From the NCBI GenBank assembly GCA_965198825.1, contig CBDAQB010000003.1, forward strand, positions 248,001 through 312,000: a stretch of 64,000 nt of DNA, in the 5' to 3' direction. A model generated the notes under the pieces. It saw only the letters and a list, made by a program, of their open reading frames with translations. It had not been told where the DNA came from and made no database searches. Position 1 is the first letter of the stretch. The number at the start of each line of letters is the position of its first letter. Made by a program: the position numbers and the translations under genes. Shown one piece after another: positions 1 to 8,948 of the stretch. The stretch comes from BOG-908 sp965198825. GTDB lineage: Bacteria > Pseudomonadota > Alphaproteobacteria > Acetobacterales > Acetobacteraceae.

Positions 1-541
1 TTTCCACGAAGCGCTTGACCAGGTGCGCGCCGGGCGCGTCAGGCAGAGCGTCGCCCACTTCCATGTAACCGTAGCCCGTCTCCGCCGAGTTCGGCTTCAT
101 GCCGAACGTCACGATCCGGCCGGCCTGCGCTGCCGCCACGGCGCGGCCGAGCGCCTCGCCGAGCGCTTCGCTGCGCGTAATGGCGCTATCGGCCGCCATC
201 ATCCACAGCACGGCGTCCGGCGCCTGCTCGGACACCAGCAGCGCAGCCGCGGCAATGGCGGGAGCGCTGTTCCGGCCGCAGGGCTCCAGCAGGATGCGCG
301 GGGAGGGGATCTCCGCCTCGCGCAACTGCTCGGCGATCAGGAAGCGATGCTCGTTGTTGCACACGATCACAGGAGGCGCGAAGCTGGCGCCCACGGCGCG
401 CGCCGCCGTCTCCTGCAGAAGCGTCTGGTCAGACACCAGCGGCCAGAGCTGCTTTGGAAAGCTCTCGCGCGACACTGGCCAAAGCCGCGTCCCCGACCCG
501 CCGGACAGGATCACCGGAACGATGAGCGACGATCCCGTCAT
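1..541 (-). CDS. manC: Mannose-1-phosphate guanylyltransferase, N-terminal part (runs off the window)
   Basis: Makes GDP-mannose from mannose-1-phosphate and GTP, for exopolysaccharide or LPS synthesis in the cytoplasm. About 180 residues are present. The nucleotidyltransferase signature VILSGGSGTRLWPVSRE lies at residues 9-25, followed by FPKQ, and later EPCGRNSAPA and GYGYMEVG, all typical of the ManC/CpsB family. The C-terminal half and any cupin-like isomerase domain lie outside the window. The start at 541 gives the normal short N-terminus. An in-frame ATG at 577, with AAGGA about 12 bases upstream, would add 12 residues and cannot be excluded. It is divergent from the M20 gene that follows. 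Confidence 0.93.
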   Translation of the reverse strand, partial: MTGSSLIVPVILSGGSGTRLWPVSRESFPKQLWPLVSDQTLLQETAARAVGASFAPPVIVCNNEHRFLIAEQLREAEIPSPRILLEPCGRNSAPAIAAAALLVSEQAPDAVLWMMAADSAITRSEALGEALGRAVAAAQAGRIVTFGMKPNSAETGYGYMEVGDALPDAPGAHLVKRFVE

Positions 542-652
542 CGATTTTCCAAAATCTACGGTGACGCCCTGATCCATGCCGGCGTGGTATCCTTACGAAT
601 GATGATGGTGCCATGCACAACTTGCCAGCATCAGGTGCCGGGGAGCAAGGTA

Positions 653-670
653 ATGCCCTGAAAAGGGCAT
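653..670 (+). promoter_or_regulatory. Hairpin overlapping the ribosome binding site of the M20 gene
   Basis: A perfect 7-bp stem (ATGCCCT / AGGGCAT) closed by a GAAA tetraloop ends three bases before the ATG at 674. The 3' arm contains the AAGGG that would act as Shine-Dalgarno sequence. The structure is seen directly; that it controls translation is inference. Confidence 0.4.
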
Positions 671-673
671 CTC

Positions 674-1855
674 ATGGGTCACATCAACGACATCGGGCGC
701 GCCATCGCCGAGGCCGCGCAGAGCGCCGAACCAGGGCTCATCGACATCAGGCGGGACCTCCACACCCATCCTGAACTGGCCTTCCAGGAGGTGCGCACCG
801 CCGGCGTCGTGACGCGCGAACTGCAGCGGCTGGGCATCACCTGCCGCACCGGCGTAGGCGGCCACGGCGTCGTCGGCGAGATCAACGGCGGCCGCCCAGG
901 CCGCACCATCGCCATACGCGCGGACATGGATGCCTTGCCGATCCTCGAGACCACCGGCCTCGCCTTCAGCAGCGAGAACGAGGGCGTCATGCACGCCTGC
1001 GGGCACGACGTGCACAGCGCCACTCTTCTGGGCGTCGCCGCCATCCTGAAGGGCCTGGCGCCCGAGTTCCCGGGCACCGTGCGCCTGCTCTTCCAGCCCG
1101 CCGAGGAAGTGCTGGGCGGCGCCGGCCCGATGATCGCCGACGGTGCGCTGGACGGCGTGGACATGGCGCTCGGCTTCCACAACCACCCGGAAATTGCCGC
1201 CGGCCGCTTCGCCTTCGTGCGCGGTGCAACCTACGCCGCCTGCGACCGCCTGCGCATCGTGGTGCACGGCGTCTCCGGCCACGCGGCCTACCCGCACACC
1301 ACCATCGACCCGATCGTCATCGCGTCGCAGCTCATCTCCGCCCTGCAAACCGTCGTGTCCCGCGAAGTCGGGCCGCTGGAGCCCTGCGTGGTGACGATCG
1401 GCGCCATCCACGCCGGCACCGTGCACAACATCATCCCCGACAGCTGCGAGCTGCTTGGCACCGTCCGCACCCTGACGGAGAGCCTTCGCGGCCAGGCCGA
1501 AGCAGCGATACGCCGGCTCTGCAAAGGCATGGGCGAGGCGATGCGCGCCCGCATCGAACTGGAGTGGCTCCCCGGCGTGCCGCCCACGATGAACGCCGAA
1601 GACGTGCTTTCACCAAGCGTCGCCGCCGTTTCCCGCCAGCTCGGCGACGTCTTCGTGCCCGCCGAGGCGAGCATGGGCGCCGAGGATTTCGCCCTCATGG
1701 CGGCCAAAGTCCCCAGCTTCGTGCTGCGCGTGGGCTCCGGCGCGCCTGGCCGGCACGACCATCTGCACAACTCCGCCTACCAGCCCGACGAATCCTGCAT
1801 CGCCCTGGGCGCGCAAGCCCTCGCGCGGGCAGCCGTGGACCTGCTCGCCGCATGA
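674..1855 (+). CDS. M20 family amidohydrolase (hippurate/N-acyl-amino-acid hydrolase type)
   Basis: Predicted cytoplasmic zinc or manganese hydrolase that removes acyl groups from N-acyl amino acids. The 393 residues match the usual M20D length. Visible motifs are RRDLHTHPELAFQE near the N-terminus, RADMDALPI, the metal-binding HACGHDVH, FQPAEE with the catalytic Glu, HNHPE, and AEDFALM near the C-terminus. It is preceded by a hairpin that covers the ribosome binding site. Its TGA overlaps the ATG of the next gene (ATGA), so the pair is probably translated together. The substrate cannot be told from sequence; IAA-amino-acid hydrolase and hippuricase are family alternatives. Confidence 0.9.
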   Translation: MGHINDIGRAIAEAAQSAEPGLIDIRRDLHTHPELAFQEVRTAGVVTRELQRLGITCRTGVGGHGVVGEINGGRPGRTIAIRADMDALPILETTGLAFSSENEGVMHACGHDVHSATLLGVAAILKGLAPEFPGTVRLLFQPAEEVLGGAGPMIADGALDGVDMALGFHNHPEIAAGRFAFVRGATYAACDRLRIVVHGVSGHAAYPHTTIDPIVIASQLISALQTVVSREVGPLEPCVVTIGAIHAGTVHNIIPDSCELLGTVRTLTESLRGQAEAAIRRLCKGMGEAMRARIELEWLPGVPPTMNAEDVLSPSVAAVSRQLGDVFVPAEASMGAEDFALMAAKVPSFVLRVGSGAPGRHDHLHNSAYQPDESCIALGAQALARAAVDLLAA

Positions 1856-2808
1856 AGATCTGCGTGTTCGGCGCGGGCGCAGTCGGCGGCAACCTCGCGT
1901 TCCGGCTGGCACGCGCCGGCGCAGACGTGTCCGTGATCGCCCGCGGCGCGCACCTCGCCGCCATGCGCGAGCGCGGGATCACCGTGACCTCACAAGGCCA
2001 AACGCAAACCGCCCAGGTCCGCGCCACGGACGACGCCCATACCTTGGGCCCGCAGGATGCCGTCATCGTGGCGCTCAAGGCCGTGTCCATCGCCGCCTCG
2101 GCAAGGGCTATCGCCAGCCTGATAGGCGACCAGACCCTCGCCGTCTTCGCGGTCAATGGCCTGCCCTGGTGGTATCGCCCACGCAAAGGCGGGCCGCTCG
2201 CCATGCTCGACCCGGGCGGCGCCATCGCCGCGCAAATCCCTCGCAGCCAGACCATCGGCGGCGTCATCCATGTCACGGCAACCATCAAGGAGCCCGGTCA
2301 CGTGGTGCTCGAGGGCGGGCTGAACGCGCTTATCCTCGGCGAGCCGGACGGCGGATCCGCCGGAAGGCTCGAGCCGCTCGTCGCCCTCCTGCGCGCCGGC
2401 GGCGTGGCCGCGAAAACGACGGACAGCATCGGCGCCGAAATCTGGCGCAAGCTCGCCATGAACCAGGCCTCCAGCCCACTCGCATCGCTGACAGGCGCCG
2501 GCCTGAAAACCCTGTTCGCCGAGCCCGCCGTCGCCGATGCCGCACGTAACCTGCTTGCTGAATCCGCCGCCATCGCCCGCGCCGAAGGCTTCGATTGCGC
2601 CAACAACGCCGACGACTATCTCGCCCGCGCCGGCCAGCTTTCGCACAAGACCAGCATGGCCCTCGATCTCGAGAATGGCCGCGAAATCGAAATGGCGGCC
2701 ATCCTGGAAGCGCCGTTGGAGGTAGCGCGCCGGCACGGCGTCCCTGCGCCGACTTTGTCGCTTGTCACAGGCCTTTTGCGTGCCAAGGTCGCCACTCAAC
2801 AAAGCTAG
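1852..2808 (+). CDS. panE: 2-dehydropantoate 2-reductase (ketopantoate reductase family)
   Basis: NADPH-dependent reduction of ketopantoate to pantoate in pantothenate/CoA synthesis, or a relative acting on another 2-oxo acid. The 318 residues start with the Rossmann motif GAGAVGG at residues 7-13. The C-terminal helical domain carries EIWRKLAMNQ and KTSMALDLENGREIE, which hold the conserved Lys and the NGREIE signature of ApbA/PanE. The ATG at 1852 overlaps the stop of the M20 gene by four bases. Longer in-frame ORF upstream is antisense-like GC-rich filler and lacks family sequence. Pairing with an amidohydrolase rather than panB/panC suggests a side pathway paralogue. Confidence 0.88.
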   Translation: MKICVFGAGAVGGNLAFRLARAGADVSVIARGAHLAAMRERGITVTSQGQTQTAQVRATDDAHTLGPQDAVIVALKAVSIAASARAIASLIGDQTLAVFAVNGLPWWYRPRKGGPLAMLDPGGAIAAQIPRSQTIGGVIHVTATIKEPGHVVLEGGLNALILGEPDGGSAGRLEPLVALLRAGGVAAKTTDSIGAEIWRKLAMNQASSPLASLTGAGLKTLFAEPAVADAARNLLAESAAIARAEGFDCANNADDYLARAGQLSHKTSMALDLENGREIEMAAILEAPLEVARRHGVPAPTLSLVTGLLRAKVATQQS

Positions 2809-2822
2809 GCAAACACCCCGCA

Positions 2823-3515
2823 ATGCCCACGATCGGACCTGTCCTGGCAGCCGCGACGGCTTTCGTAGGCACCCACTTCCTGCTCTCGCATCCCCTCAGG
2901 CGGCCAATCGTCCGCGCCACCGGAGAGCAGGTCTTCCTGGCGATCTATTCCGTGGTCGCTGCCATCACGCTGGCCTGGCTGGTCATCGCCTACCGCGCAG
3001 CGCCCACGACACCGCCGCTCTGGGCCGCCGGCAACGTCCTGTGGGCGATCGCCTCGGCCGTCATGCTCCTGGCCTCCGTGCTCCTGATGGGATCGCTGGT
3101 CGGCAACCCCGCCCTCCCAACCGGCGGCGCTCCGCCCGCTGCACCCGCAGAGGCACGCGGCGTCTTCGCCATCACGCGGCACCCCATGATGTGGGCCTTC
3201 GCGCTCTGGGGCGCCTGCCACATCGCCGTCTACCCCGTGCCCAAGAACATCGTGGTCGCAGCAGCAGTTATCGTGCTGGCCCTGGCCGGCGCCGCATTCC
3301 AGGACGACAAGAAGCGTAGCCTGCAGCCGGAAACCTGGCCCGCCTGGCAAGCCCGCACGTCCTACTGGCCCTTCGCCGCGATCATCGGCGGAAAGACACG
3401 CCTCGCAGGCTTTGGCATGCACGCCTTGGCCGGCGGCCTGGTTGTGTGGCTCGTCGCGACCTGGGCACACATCCCGTTGGCGGGCTGGGCTGCTGGGATT
3501 TGGAGATGGGTTTAG
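2823..3515 (+). CDS. NnrU family integral membrane protein
   Basis: A 230-residue hydrophobic protein with about six membrane segments. The N-terminal THFLLSHPLR and the mid-protein ITRHPMMWAFALWGACH are the signature of the NnrU/isoprenylcysteine methyltransferase-like family, in which the RHP motif is conserved. NnrU was named from denitrifiers, but most members are of unknown role. No nitrogen-oxide genes lie nearby. Starts 14 bases after the ketopantoate reductase stop, so it is likely cotranscribed with it. A compound palindrome begins 5 bases past its stop and probably ends the transcript. Confidence 0.82.
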   Translation: MPTIGPVLAAATAFVGTHFLLSHPLRRPIVRATGEQVFLAIYSVVAAITLAWLVIAYRAAPTTPPLWAAGNVLWAIASAVMLLASVLLMGSLVGNPALPTGGAPPAAPAEARGVFAITRHPMMWAFALWGACHIAVYPVPKNIVVAAAVIVLALAGAAFQDDKKRSLQPETWPAWQARTSYWPFAAIIGGKTRLAGFGMHALAGGLVVWLVATWAHIPLAGWAAGIWRWV

Positions 3516-3520
3516 GGAGA

Positions 3521-3650
3521 AAGGAAGGACTTCTTTTTTGAAAAAAAGAAGCAAAAAACTTCTGGACTGTGGGACCGAGATCGTGACGCAAACCCAGCCC
3601 AAGTTCGCAAAGTTTTTTGGTTCTTTTTTACAAAAAAGACCGGCTTGCTT
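3521..3650. repeat. Compound palindrome, copy 1 (between convergent genes)
   Basis: Left arm: AAGGAAGGAC, then hairpin CTTCTTTTTTG/AAAAAAAGAAG, then CAAAAAACTT. Right arm: AAAGTTTTTTGG, then hairpin TTCTTTTTTA/CAAAAAAGA, then CGGCTTGC. The arms can also pair with each other. The centre holds GGGACCGAGATC. It fills the space between the NnrU stop and the bphP stop and would serve as a bidirectional terminator. The right hairpin has lost one A. Confidence 0.9.
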
Positions 3651-3652
3651 AC

Positions 3653-5797
3653 CTAAACCATAGCCGGAGCACTCAAGATAACCCGCAACCCCGGCTGGTT
3701 ATCCTCCTGCATAATCCGCCCACCCATCTGCGCCACCAGACCATCGATCATCCGCGACCCAAAGCCGCGCCGCGTCGATGCCTTTCCCACACCCCTATCC
3801 GCCACAATAAGCGTGAACATCTCGCGCTCTTCCGAAAGCCGAACTTCGATCGGCCCCGGATTTCCGCCGTAGGCGTATTTGTTGATGTTGATGAAAAGCT
3901 CCGTCAGCACCAGCCCGAGAGTCACGGCACGGTCCGTCGCGATCAGAACGGGCGACAGATCCATGGCGACATTCGCCACCCACTCGCGTCCCATCGCAGC
4001 GAGCGTATCGGTGCATAATTCCTCGACATAGCGCGCACCATCCACGTTCCGCGTCTCGTCGCCTGCGTAAAGCCGGCGATGAACGAGGCCTACCGCCGCG
4101 ATCCGGTGCCGCGCCTCCTCGAGCGTCGTGCGCGCATCCGCACTGTCGGCAGCCCGGCTCTGCAACTGCAGGAAACTCGAAACCAGTTGCAGGCTGTTCT
4201 GCACCCGGTGGTTCACCTCTCCAATCAGAAAATCCTTTTGCTCCACGAGGCGGATCTGGTCCTGCAGCAACCGCGTCAAGCGCCCGTTCAAATCCTGCAG
4301 GCGCCGGCTTTGCCGCATTTCGAGCAGCGTGGTGCGTATCCGCCGCGCCGTCTCCACTTCCGGCGCGATCCAGCGGCGCGATCGTCCACGCACGGTCTCC
4401 CGCCACGCCTCGAACGAAGCGCGGGGACTGAGCGGCTGGCCGGGCGCGCTCATCACCGCCTTGTGCGGATTGCCCGCCCATTTCACCACCTCGGCCTGCT
4501 CCGCCCGGAACCAGACCACGAGCCACGGTTCGTCCACGGACAGCACTGCGGACAAGATGCCGCTTCCCACCTCACGAAACGACGCCGCAGGCGGGTAGAT
4601 GTCGGCAAGTGTCGAGGAGGCGAGCACCGAATCACCGGGACGCTGGAGCAGCCATCCCGCCAGCGCGCGCATGTCGGCCTCGGGCGGATGATGCCCGCCT
4701 GCCACCAGGTCGTCGCCCCGCAGCACCGCCGCCCCGTCCGCGTCCATCATCTTGATCAGCTCAGGCAGGTGATGGCTCATTGCCGAATCGAGGTCGCCCT
4801 CGCGCGACAGCAGATCGACCATCGCATCCTCCGAGCCACGGAACCGGATGCGCGCCCGATAAGCATCGGCCTCGTCACGGGCCCTGATCTGCCTCGAGAG
4901 GCTGCCCGCCAGAGCACGGCACGCCGCCCGCGCGTCGTAGGTCAGCAGTTTGGGAGTTTCGTTATGGCAGGCCACCAAACCCCAGAGGCTGCCATCGCGC
5001 ACGATCGAAACCGAGGCCGAGGCAGCCACGCCCATGTTGCGCAGATATTGCAAATGGATGAGCGACACGCTGCGCAGCCCGCTGTCGCTCATGTCGAATG
5101 GTTTGGCCCCGCTCCAGGCAGGACGCAAAGGCGCTGGCTCATAGGCCGCGTCAGGAATGACGCGCGTGAGGTTGCGGACGTAGAGCGCACGCGCCTGCTT
5201 CGGAATATCCGAGGCAGGAAAATGATGATGGAGGAACGAATGCGCGTCCGGTGCCCTTGCCTCCGCCAGCACCTCGCCATTTCCGTTGTCGCCGAAGCGA
5301 TAGATCATCACGCGGTCGAACCGTGTCGCCTCGCAGAACGCAGCAGCGGCGCGCTCGCAAAGCGACTGCAATGAACTCGCCTGCTCGAACGAGGAGGCGG
5401 CGTTCTCCAGCCGGCTCAGCATCGCCAGCGAGCCCTCGGTCTGGCGCGCCGCTGGCTCCAGCTCCAGGCAGACAAGGCCGCCCTCCACGAAGGCGCCGAT
5501 ATCCAGCAGCTCTCCCGCGGCCGTCTCGATCTGCCCGATGAACGCGGCCGGCGCCGAGCCCGATCCGCCGAGCGCTACGGCCTTCGCCGCCGCTCCAGCC
5601 CCGACCAGCGACGCGAGATCGCTGCCCACCGGGTTCGCCGAGCCCAGGCGCTCCTCCACGTTGCCTGCGACATGAAGCACCTGGCCTGTTGCCGGGTCCG
5701 CCACGAGCAGCAATCCATGCGGCTGGATCGAGCCCGGAATATGGATCGGCTCCTCGTCGCAGGCAGTGATATCGGCAACGGGCACGCTGGCGCTCAT
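3653..5797 (-). CDS. bphP: Bacteriophytochrome sensor histidine kinase (HisKA_2 type)
   Basis: Red/far-red photoreceptor kinase, 714 residues. Cys13 lies in CDEEPIHIPGSIQPHG, the N-terminal bilin attachment motif of bacteriophytochromes. Domains in order are PAS_2 (about 10-115), GAF (about 130-300, with DRVMIYRF and PASDIPKQAR), PHY (about 310-490, with WAGNPHKAV and the PRASFEAW tongue motif), then a HisKA_2 dimerisation domain with EVNHRVQNSLQ as phospho-acceptor site and a HATPase with N box FININKYAYGG and G box RGFGSRM. No receiver domain is attached and no partner regulator lies next to it. The start at 5797 overlaps the heme oxygenase stop (ATGA), as expected when chromophore synthesis and apoprotein are coupled. 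A longer upstream frame reads into bphO and is not used. Confidence 0.95.
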   Translation of the reverse strand: MSASVPVADITACDEEPIHIPGSIQPHGLLLVADPATGQVLHVAGNVEERLGSANPVGSDLASLVGAGAAAKAVALGGSGSAPAAFIGQIETAAGELLDIGAFVEGGLVCLELEPAARQTEGSLAMLSRLENAASSFEQASSLQSLCERAAAAFCEATRFDRVMIYRFGDNGNGEVLAEARAPDAHSFLHHHFPASDIPKQARALYVRNLTRVIPDAAYEPAPLRPAWSGAKPFDMSDSGLRSVSLIHLQYLRNMGVAASASVSIVRDGSLWGLVACHNETPKLLTYDARAACRALAGSLSRQIRARDEADAYRARIRFRGSEDAMVDLLSREGDLDSAMSHHLPELIKMMDADGAAVLRGDDLVAGGHHPPEADMRALAGWLLQRPGDSVLASSTLADIYPPAASFREVGSGILSAVLSVDEPWLVVWFRAEQAEVVKWAGNPHKAVMSAPGQPLSPRASFEAWRETVRGRSRRWIAPEVETARRIRTTLLEMRQSRRLQDLNGRLTRLLQDQIRLVEQKDFLIGEVNHRVQNSLQLVSSFLQLQSRAADSADARTTLEEARHRIAAVGLVHRRLYAGDETRNVDGARYVEELCTDTLAAMGREWVANVAMDLSPVLIATDRAVTLGLVLTELFININKYAYGGNPGPIEVRLSEEREMFTLIVADRGVGKASTRRGFGSRMIDGLVAQMGGRIMQEDNQPGLRVILSAPAMV

Positions 5798-6384
5798 GCC
5801 GCGCATCTTTCGCACAGGTGCGCACGCGCGAAACCGTAGGCTTTCCGTGCCCCTGAAATGACCTGCTGGAAGGCGTCCGGCTCGTCCGCCAGCACCCCCT
5901 CCAGCCTGCCAAGCGTCTCCCGCCAAACCTCGCCGGTGCGCGCGCCGAACGGATCGAGGAAACCGAGCCCATCCGTGCTCACGCCTTCCCGTTCCAGTTC
6001 GCGCAGCATGATCCGGCCGCCGAGCGCCGAACCTTTCATGACATAGTCGAACCCGAGCACCTCCATCCCGTCGGCAAGCACAGGCGCTTCCGCGTCAGTC
6101 CGCGCTGGCTGTCCGGCACGGCTCCTGTCCGCGGGCGTGGATAGCCAAGCATCCAGGATAACGGCCGCTTGCCCCAGCATGGCGAGATAGCTTTCGATCA
6201 TCTGCTGGCGTTCAGCAGGCGACCTCAGGCGCGCCAACACATTGGCATTCGCCTCGAGGTCGTCATGCAGGGTGCGTGTCGCATCGCGCAGCTTCGCCGC
6301 CATGAACGCATGGACGGCAGGCTTCGCGGGGCTCTCGCGCCTCTCGCCGGGGCGCTCTGCCGGAGGCGCCATGAAGGTGACCAT
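5794..6384 (-). CDS. bphO: Biliverdin-producing heme oxygenase
   Basis: Opens heme to biliverdin IX-alpha, CO and iron, supplying the chromophore for the phytochrome encoded immediately downstream. The protein has 196 residues, the usual size. LRDATRTLHDDLE contains the proximal heme-ligand His, and LGFDYVMKGSALGGR near residue 120 is the distal-helix glycine region (family GSxLG). I chose the ATG at 6384 because AAGGA lies five bases upstream. An ATG at 6456 in the same frame would add 24 residues that do not look like family sequence. Stop and bphP start overlap by four bases. The two genes form one operon. Confidence 0.92.
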   Translation of the reverse strand: MVTFMAPPAERPGERRESPAKPAVHAFMAAKLRDATRTLHDDLEANANVLARLRSPAERQQMIESYLAMLGQAAVILDAWLSTPADRSRAGQPARTDAEAPVLADGMEVLGFDYVMKGSALGGRIMLRELEREGVSTDGLGFLDPFGARTGEVWRETLGRLEGVLADEPDAFQQVISGARKAYGFARAHLCERCAA

Positions 6385-6503
6385 CGCTTTCCTTATCAGC
6401 GCCTGCCGCGCTGACCTAGACACAGCGGCCAGCCTGACAGGCTTGTGATTCCGCAACCATCACTCTACCCGCAGTCGCACCCCGGAAGGCAATGGCCACC
6501 GCG

Positions 6504-7709
6504 CTACCCCATGCTGCGGCGCCCCAACAGCAGGCAAGCCACGATTGCTGCCATGGCCGCGACCGCGAAAGGCGCTCCTGGAAAGCTCACACCGAACGCA
6601 CGGCTGGTGAACGCATAGAACAGCCCGGCCGCCAGAAGCGGCGCCACGACGGCGGTCAGCCCCTCGACGGCGGACAGGATGCCCTGCATCTCGCCATGGC
6701 TGTCGCTCTCGCCCTTCCCCGACACCATCGCCCGAACCGAAGGCGTGGCCAGGCCGCCTAGCGCAATCAGCGCAATGGCCACGATCATCGTCCAGCTCGC
6801 CACTGCGAACGCGACCACCGCATAACCCAGGGCCGCGCTGACATAGCCGACCACGGCCGTCCGTCTCGCTCCCAGCCGGTCGGTGAAGAGCTTGAGAAGG
6901 AACCCTTCGACGACCGCCTGGGACAATCCAACCCCGGCCAGCGCCAGGCCATTGAGCGACGGCCCCCAGCCGAACCGGTATCCGGTGAACAGCACCAGGC
7001 TGCTCTGGATAGCCCCGAGCCCGATCCACGAGCACGACCACGCTACCGCAAGCCGCGCCAGCGACCGGTCGCGGCGGACGCCGAGCAGCAGCTTGAAAGG
7101 GTTGGCGCGCGCCCACGTCAGCGACCGGCGGTTGTCCACCATGAGGCTCTCCGGCAACACGAACAGCCCGTAGCAAACATTCGCGAACGAGAGGCAAGCG
7201 GCCGCCACGAAAGGCGCCCGCAAGCCGAATGCGGCAAGCGCCCCGCCCAATGCCGGCCCCAGCACGAACCCGGCACCGAATGTCGCACCGACCAGCCCAT
7301 AGAGCCGCGGCAGCTCCTCCTCGGGCGACACATCCGCGATATACGCAGTCACCGCCGGCACATTCGCCGACGTCGCTCCTGCAATCAGCCGCCCCAAGAA
7401 CAACCACCAGAGGTTCGGCGCCAGCGCCAGCAGCACGTAATCGCAGCCCAATCCGAACACCGAGGCCAGGATTACCGGCCGCCGCCCGAACCTGTCGCTA
7501 AGCTCCCCCAACAAGGGCGCGGCGAAGAACTGCACCGCCGCATAGGCTGCGATCAGCGCCCCCACCCAGAGTGCCGCCTTCTCGGGCGAAAGATGCGCCA
7601 ATTGCCGGACCAGCCCAGGCACGATCGGCGCTATGATGCCGACTCCGAGCGCGTCCATTCCCAGCGTCACCAGCACGAAGGTGACGGATGCCCCACGACG
7701 ATTTGCCAT
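6504..7709 (-). CDS. MFS drug transporter, TetA-like DHA1 family
   Basis: Predicted 12-helix proton-coupled exporter in the inner membrane, 401 residues. The N-terminal MDALGVGIIAPIVPGL resembles the first helix of TetA-type exporters, and LSDRFGRRPVIL is the motif A loop between helices 2 and 3. Helix 5 contains FGAGFVLGPALGG (motif C of antiporters). Start at 7709 is the first Met before helix 1; the frame stays open far upstream but the extension is charged and repetitive and belongs to the antisense of the next gene. No tetR-type regulator is adjacent. Substrate unknown. Confidence 0.9.
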   Translation of the reverse strand: MANRRGASVTFVLVTLGMDALGVGIIAPIVPGLVRQLAHLSPEKAALWVGALIAAYAAVQFFAAPLLGELSDRFGRRPVILASVFGLGCDYVLLALAPNLWWLFLGRLIAGATSANVPAVTAYIADVSPEEELPRLYGLVGATFGAGFVLGPALGGALAAFGLRAPFVAAACLSFANVCYGLFVLPESLMVDNRRSLTWARANPFKLLLGVRRDRSLARLAVAWSCSWIGLGAIQSSLVLFTGYRFGWGPSLNGLALAGVGLSQAVVEGFLLKLFTDRLGARRTAVVGYVSAALGYAVVAFAVASWTMIVAIALIALGGLATPSVRAMVSGKGESDSHGEMQGILSAVEGLTAVVAPLLAAGLFYAFTSRAFGVSFPGAPFAVAAMAAIVACLLLGRRSMG

Positions 7710-7790
7710 TCGCCCGAAAGTGCTGAGGCTCGTGCCGGTTCCTCTTGATGGCAGCACGCAACAAAGCCGATCCTCTCCCGTTGTCCGGCC

Positions 7791-8948
7791 TTGCAGAATA
7801 CCCTCCTCCTGCCGCGCTTCCTCGCCCTCTATGCCGTTCTCTTCGGGGCGTTCGGCGTCGCGTCGCCGTTCCTGCCAGGCCTTCTCCAGCAGGATGGCCT
7901 GCATCCCGGCGCTCTCGGCATCGTGCTCGCCGCAGGAACCGCTGTCCGCATCCTCGCAGGCCCACTCGGCGGCCGGCTCGCAGACCGGCTCGGCACGCCT
8001 GCGGTAGTTCTGGCAGGCTTCACCGCCGCCTCCGCCATCGTCGCCCTGGGCTATGTTCCCGCACGCGGATTGCCTTTGCTCCTGACCGTGAGCGTCACCC
8101 ACGCCGCCCTCCTGGCCCCGCTCACCCCCCTCGCCGACGCCCTCGCACTCGGCTCCTCCACCACCGGCCAAGGCTTCGAATACGGCTGGGTCCGCGCGGC
8201 AGGCTCCGCGGCCTTCATCGTCGGCACGCTTGCCTCGGGCCACTTCGTCGGCACGCTCGGCCTCGGCATCATCATCTGGCTGAACGCAGGGCTCCTGGCA
8301 GCCGCCTCATGCTTCGCCTGGCTGGTCCCAAACCGAGTCGCCGGCACCGGTGGCGACGACGTAAAAGCAGGCTCCTGGCGAACGCTTTTTCAAATCCCCC
8401 TCTTCCTGCGCGTGATGATCGTCGCCAGCCTGGTCGGCGGCAGCCACGCCCTTCACGACAGCTTCGAAGTCATCCGCTGGCGCGCCGCCGGGATGTCGCC
8501 AACCCGCGCCAGCATCCTCTGGTCCACTTCGGTCGCCGCAGAGGTCCTGGTCTTCACCTTTCTCGGCAAACGCCTCCTCGAACGCCTAGGCCCGGCAAAC
8601 GCCCTGATCCTCTCCGCCTGCGCCGGCATCGTCCGCTGGGGCGTCGCAGCGCGCACCGCCTGGTTTCCCATCATGGCCATCGTCGAACCCTTGCACGGCC
8701 TGACCTTCGCGCTCCTCCACCTCGCCTGCATGGACATCATCGCCCGCACAGTTCCCAAAAGCCTCGCCTCCACCGCTCAGAGTTTCTATGCGACTGTCGC
8801 CATGGGCGCAGCCGCGGCGGCTGTCACTGCGGTGTCTGGTTCGCTTTATAGTCATTTCGGCGCAGGGGCTTTTTGGGGGATGGCTGCGATGTGCGTCTTG
8901 GCTGTGCCTGTTGCTGTGAGCGCAAGGAAGAAAGCGGTTCTTTTTTGA
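7791..8948 (+). CDS. MFS transporter, MFS_1-like (LacY/NupG-related)
   Basis: A 385-residue 12-helix transporter, divergent from the TetA-like gene across an 81-bp spacer that must hold both promoters. Motifs include GGRLADRLGTPAVVLAG between helices 2 and 3 and GWVRAAGSAAFIVGTLASG in helix 5, which resemble the 3-phenylpropionate/nucleoside permease group (GxxRxxGSxGF). No ATG exists at the N-terminus; TTG at 7791 is the best start before helix 1. The last residues (ARKKAVLF) and the TGA stop are read from the left arm of a compound palindrome, so the repeat sets the C-terminus of this protein. Confidence 0.85.
   Translation: MQNTLLLPRFLALYAVLFGAFGVASPFLPGLLQQDGLHPGALGIVLAAGTAVRILAGPLGGRLADRLGTPAVVLAGFTAASAIVALGYVPARGLPLLLTVSVTHAALLAPLTPLADALALGSSTTGQGFEYGWVRAAGSAAFIVGTLASGHFVGTLGLGIIIWLNAGLLAAASCFAWLVPNRVAGTGGDDVKAGSWRTLFQIPLFLRVMIVASLVGGSHALHDSFEVIRWRAAGMSPTRASILWSTSVAAEVLVFTFLGKRLLERLGPANALILSACAGIVRWGVAARTAWFPIMAIVEPLHGLTFALLHLACMDIIARTVPKSLASTAQSFYATVAMGAAAAAVTAVSGSLYSHFGAGAFWGMAAMCVLAVPVAVSARKKAVLF

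Noticed and set aside
4079..5374. Open frame of 431 codons on the + strand over bphP
   Set aside because: His/Arg/Gln-rich antisense sequence with no motif; bphP on the other strand is certain.
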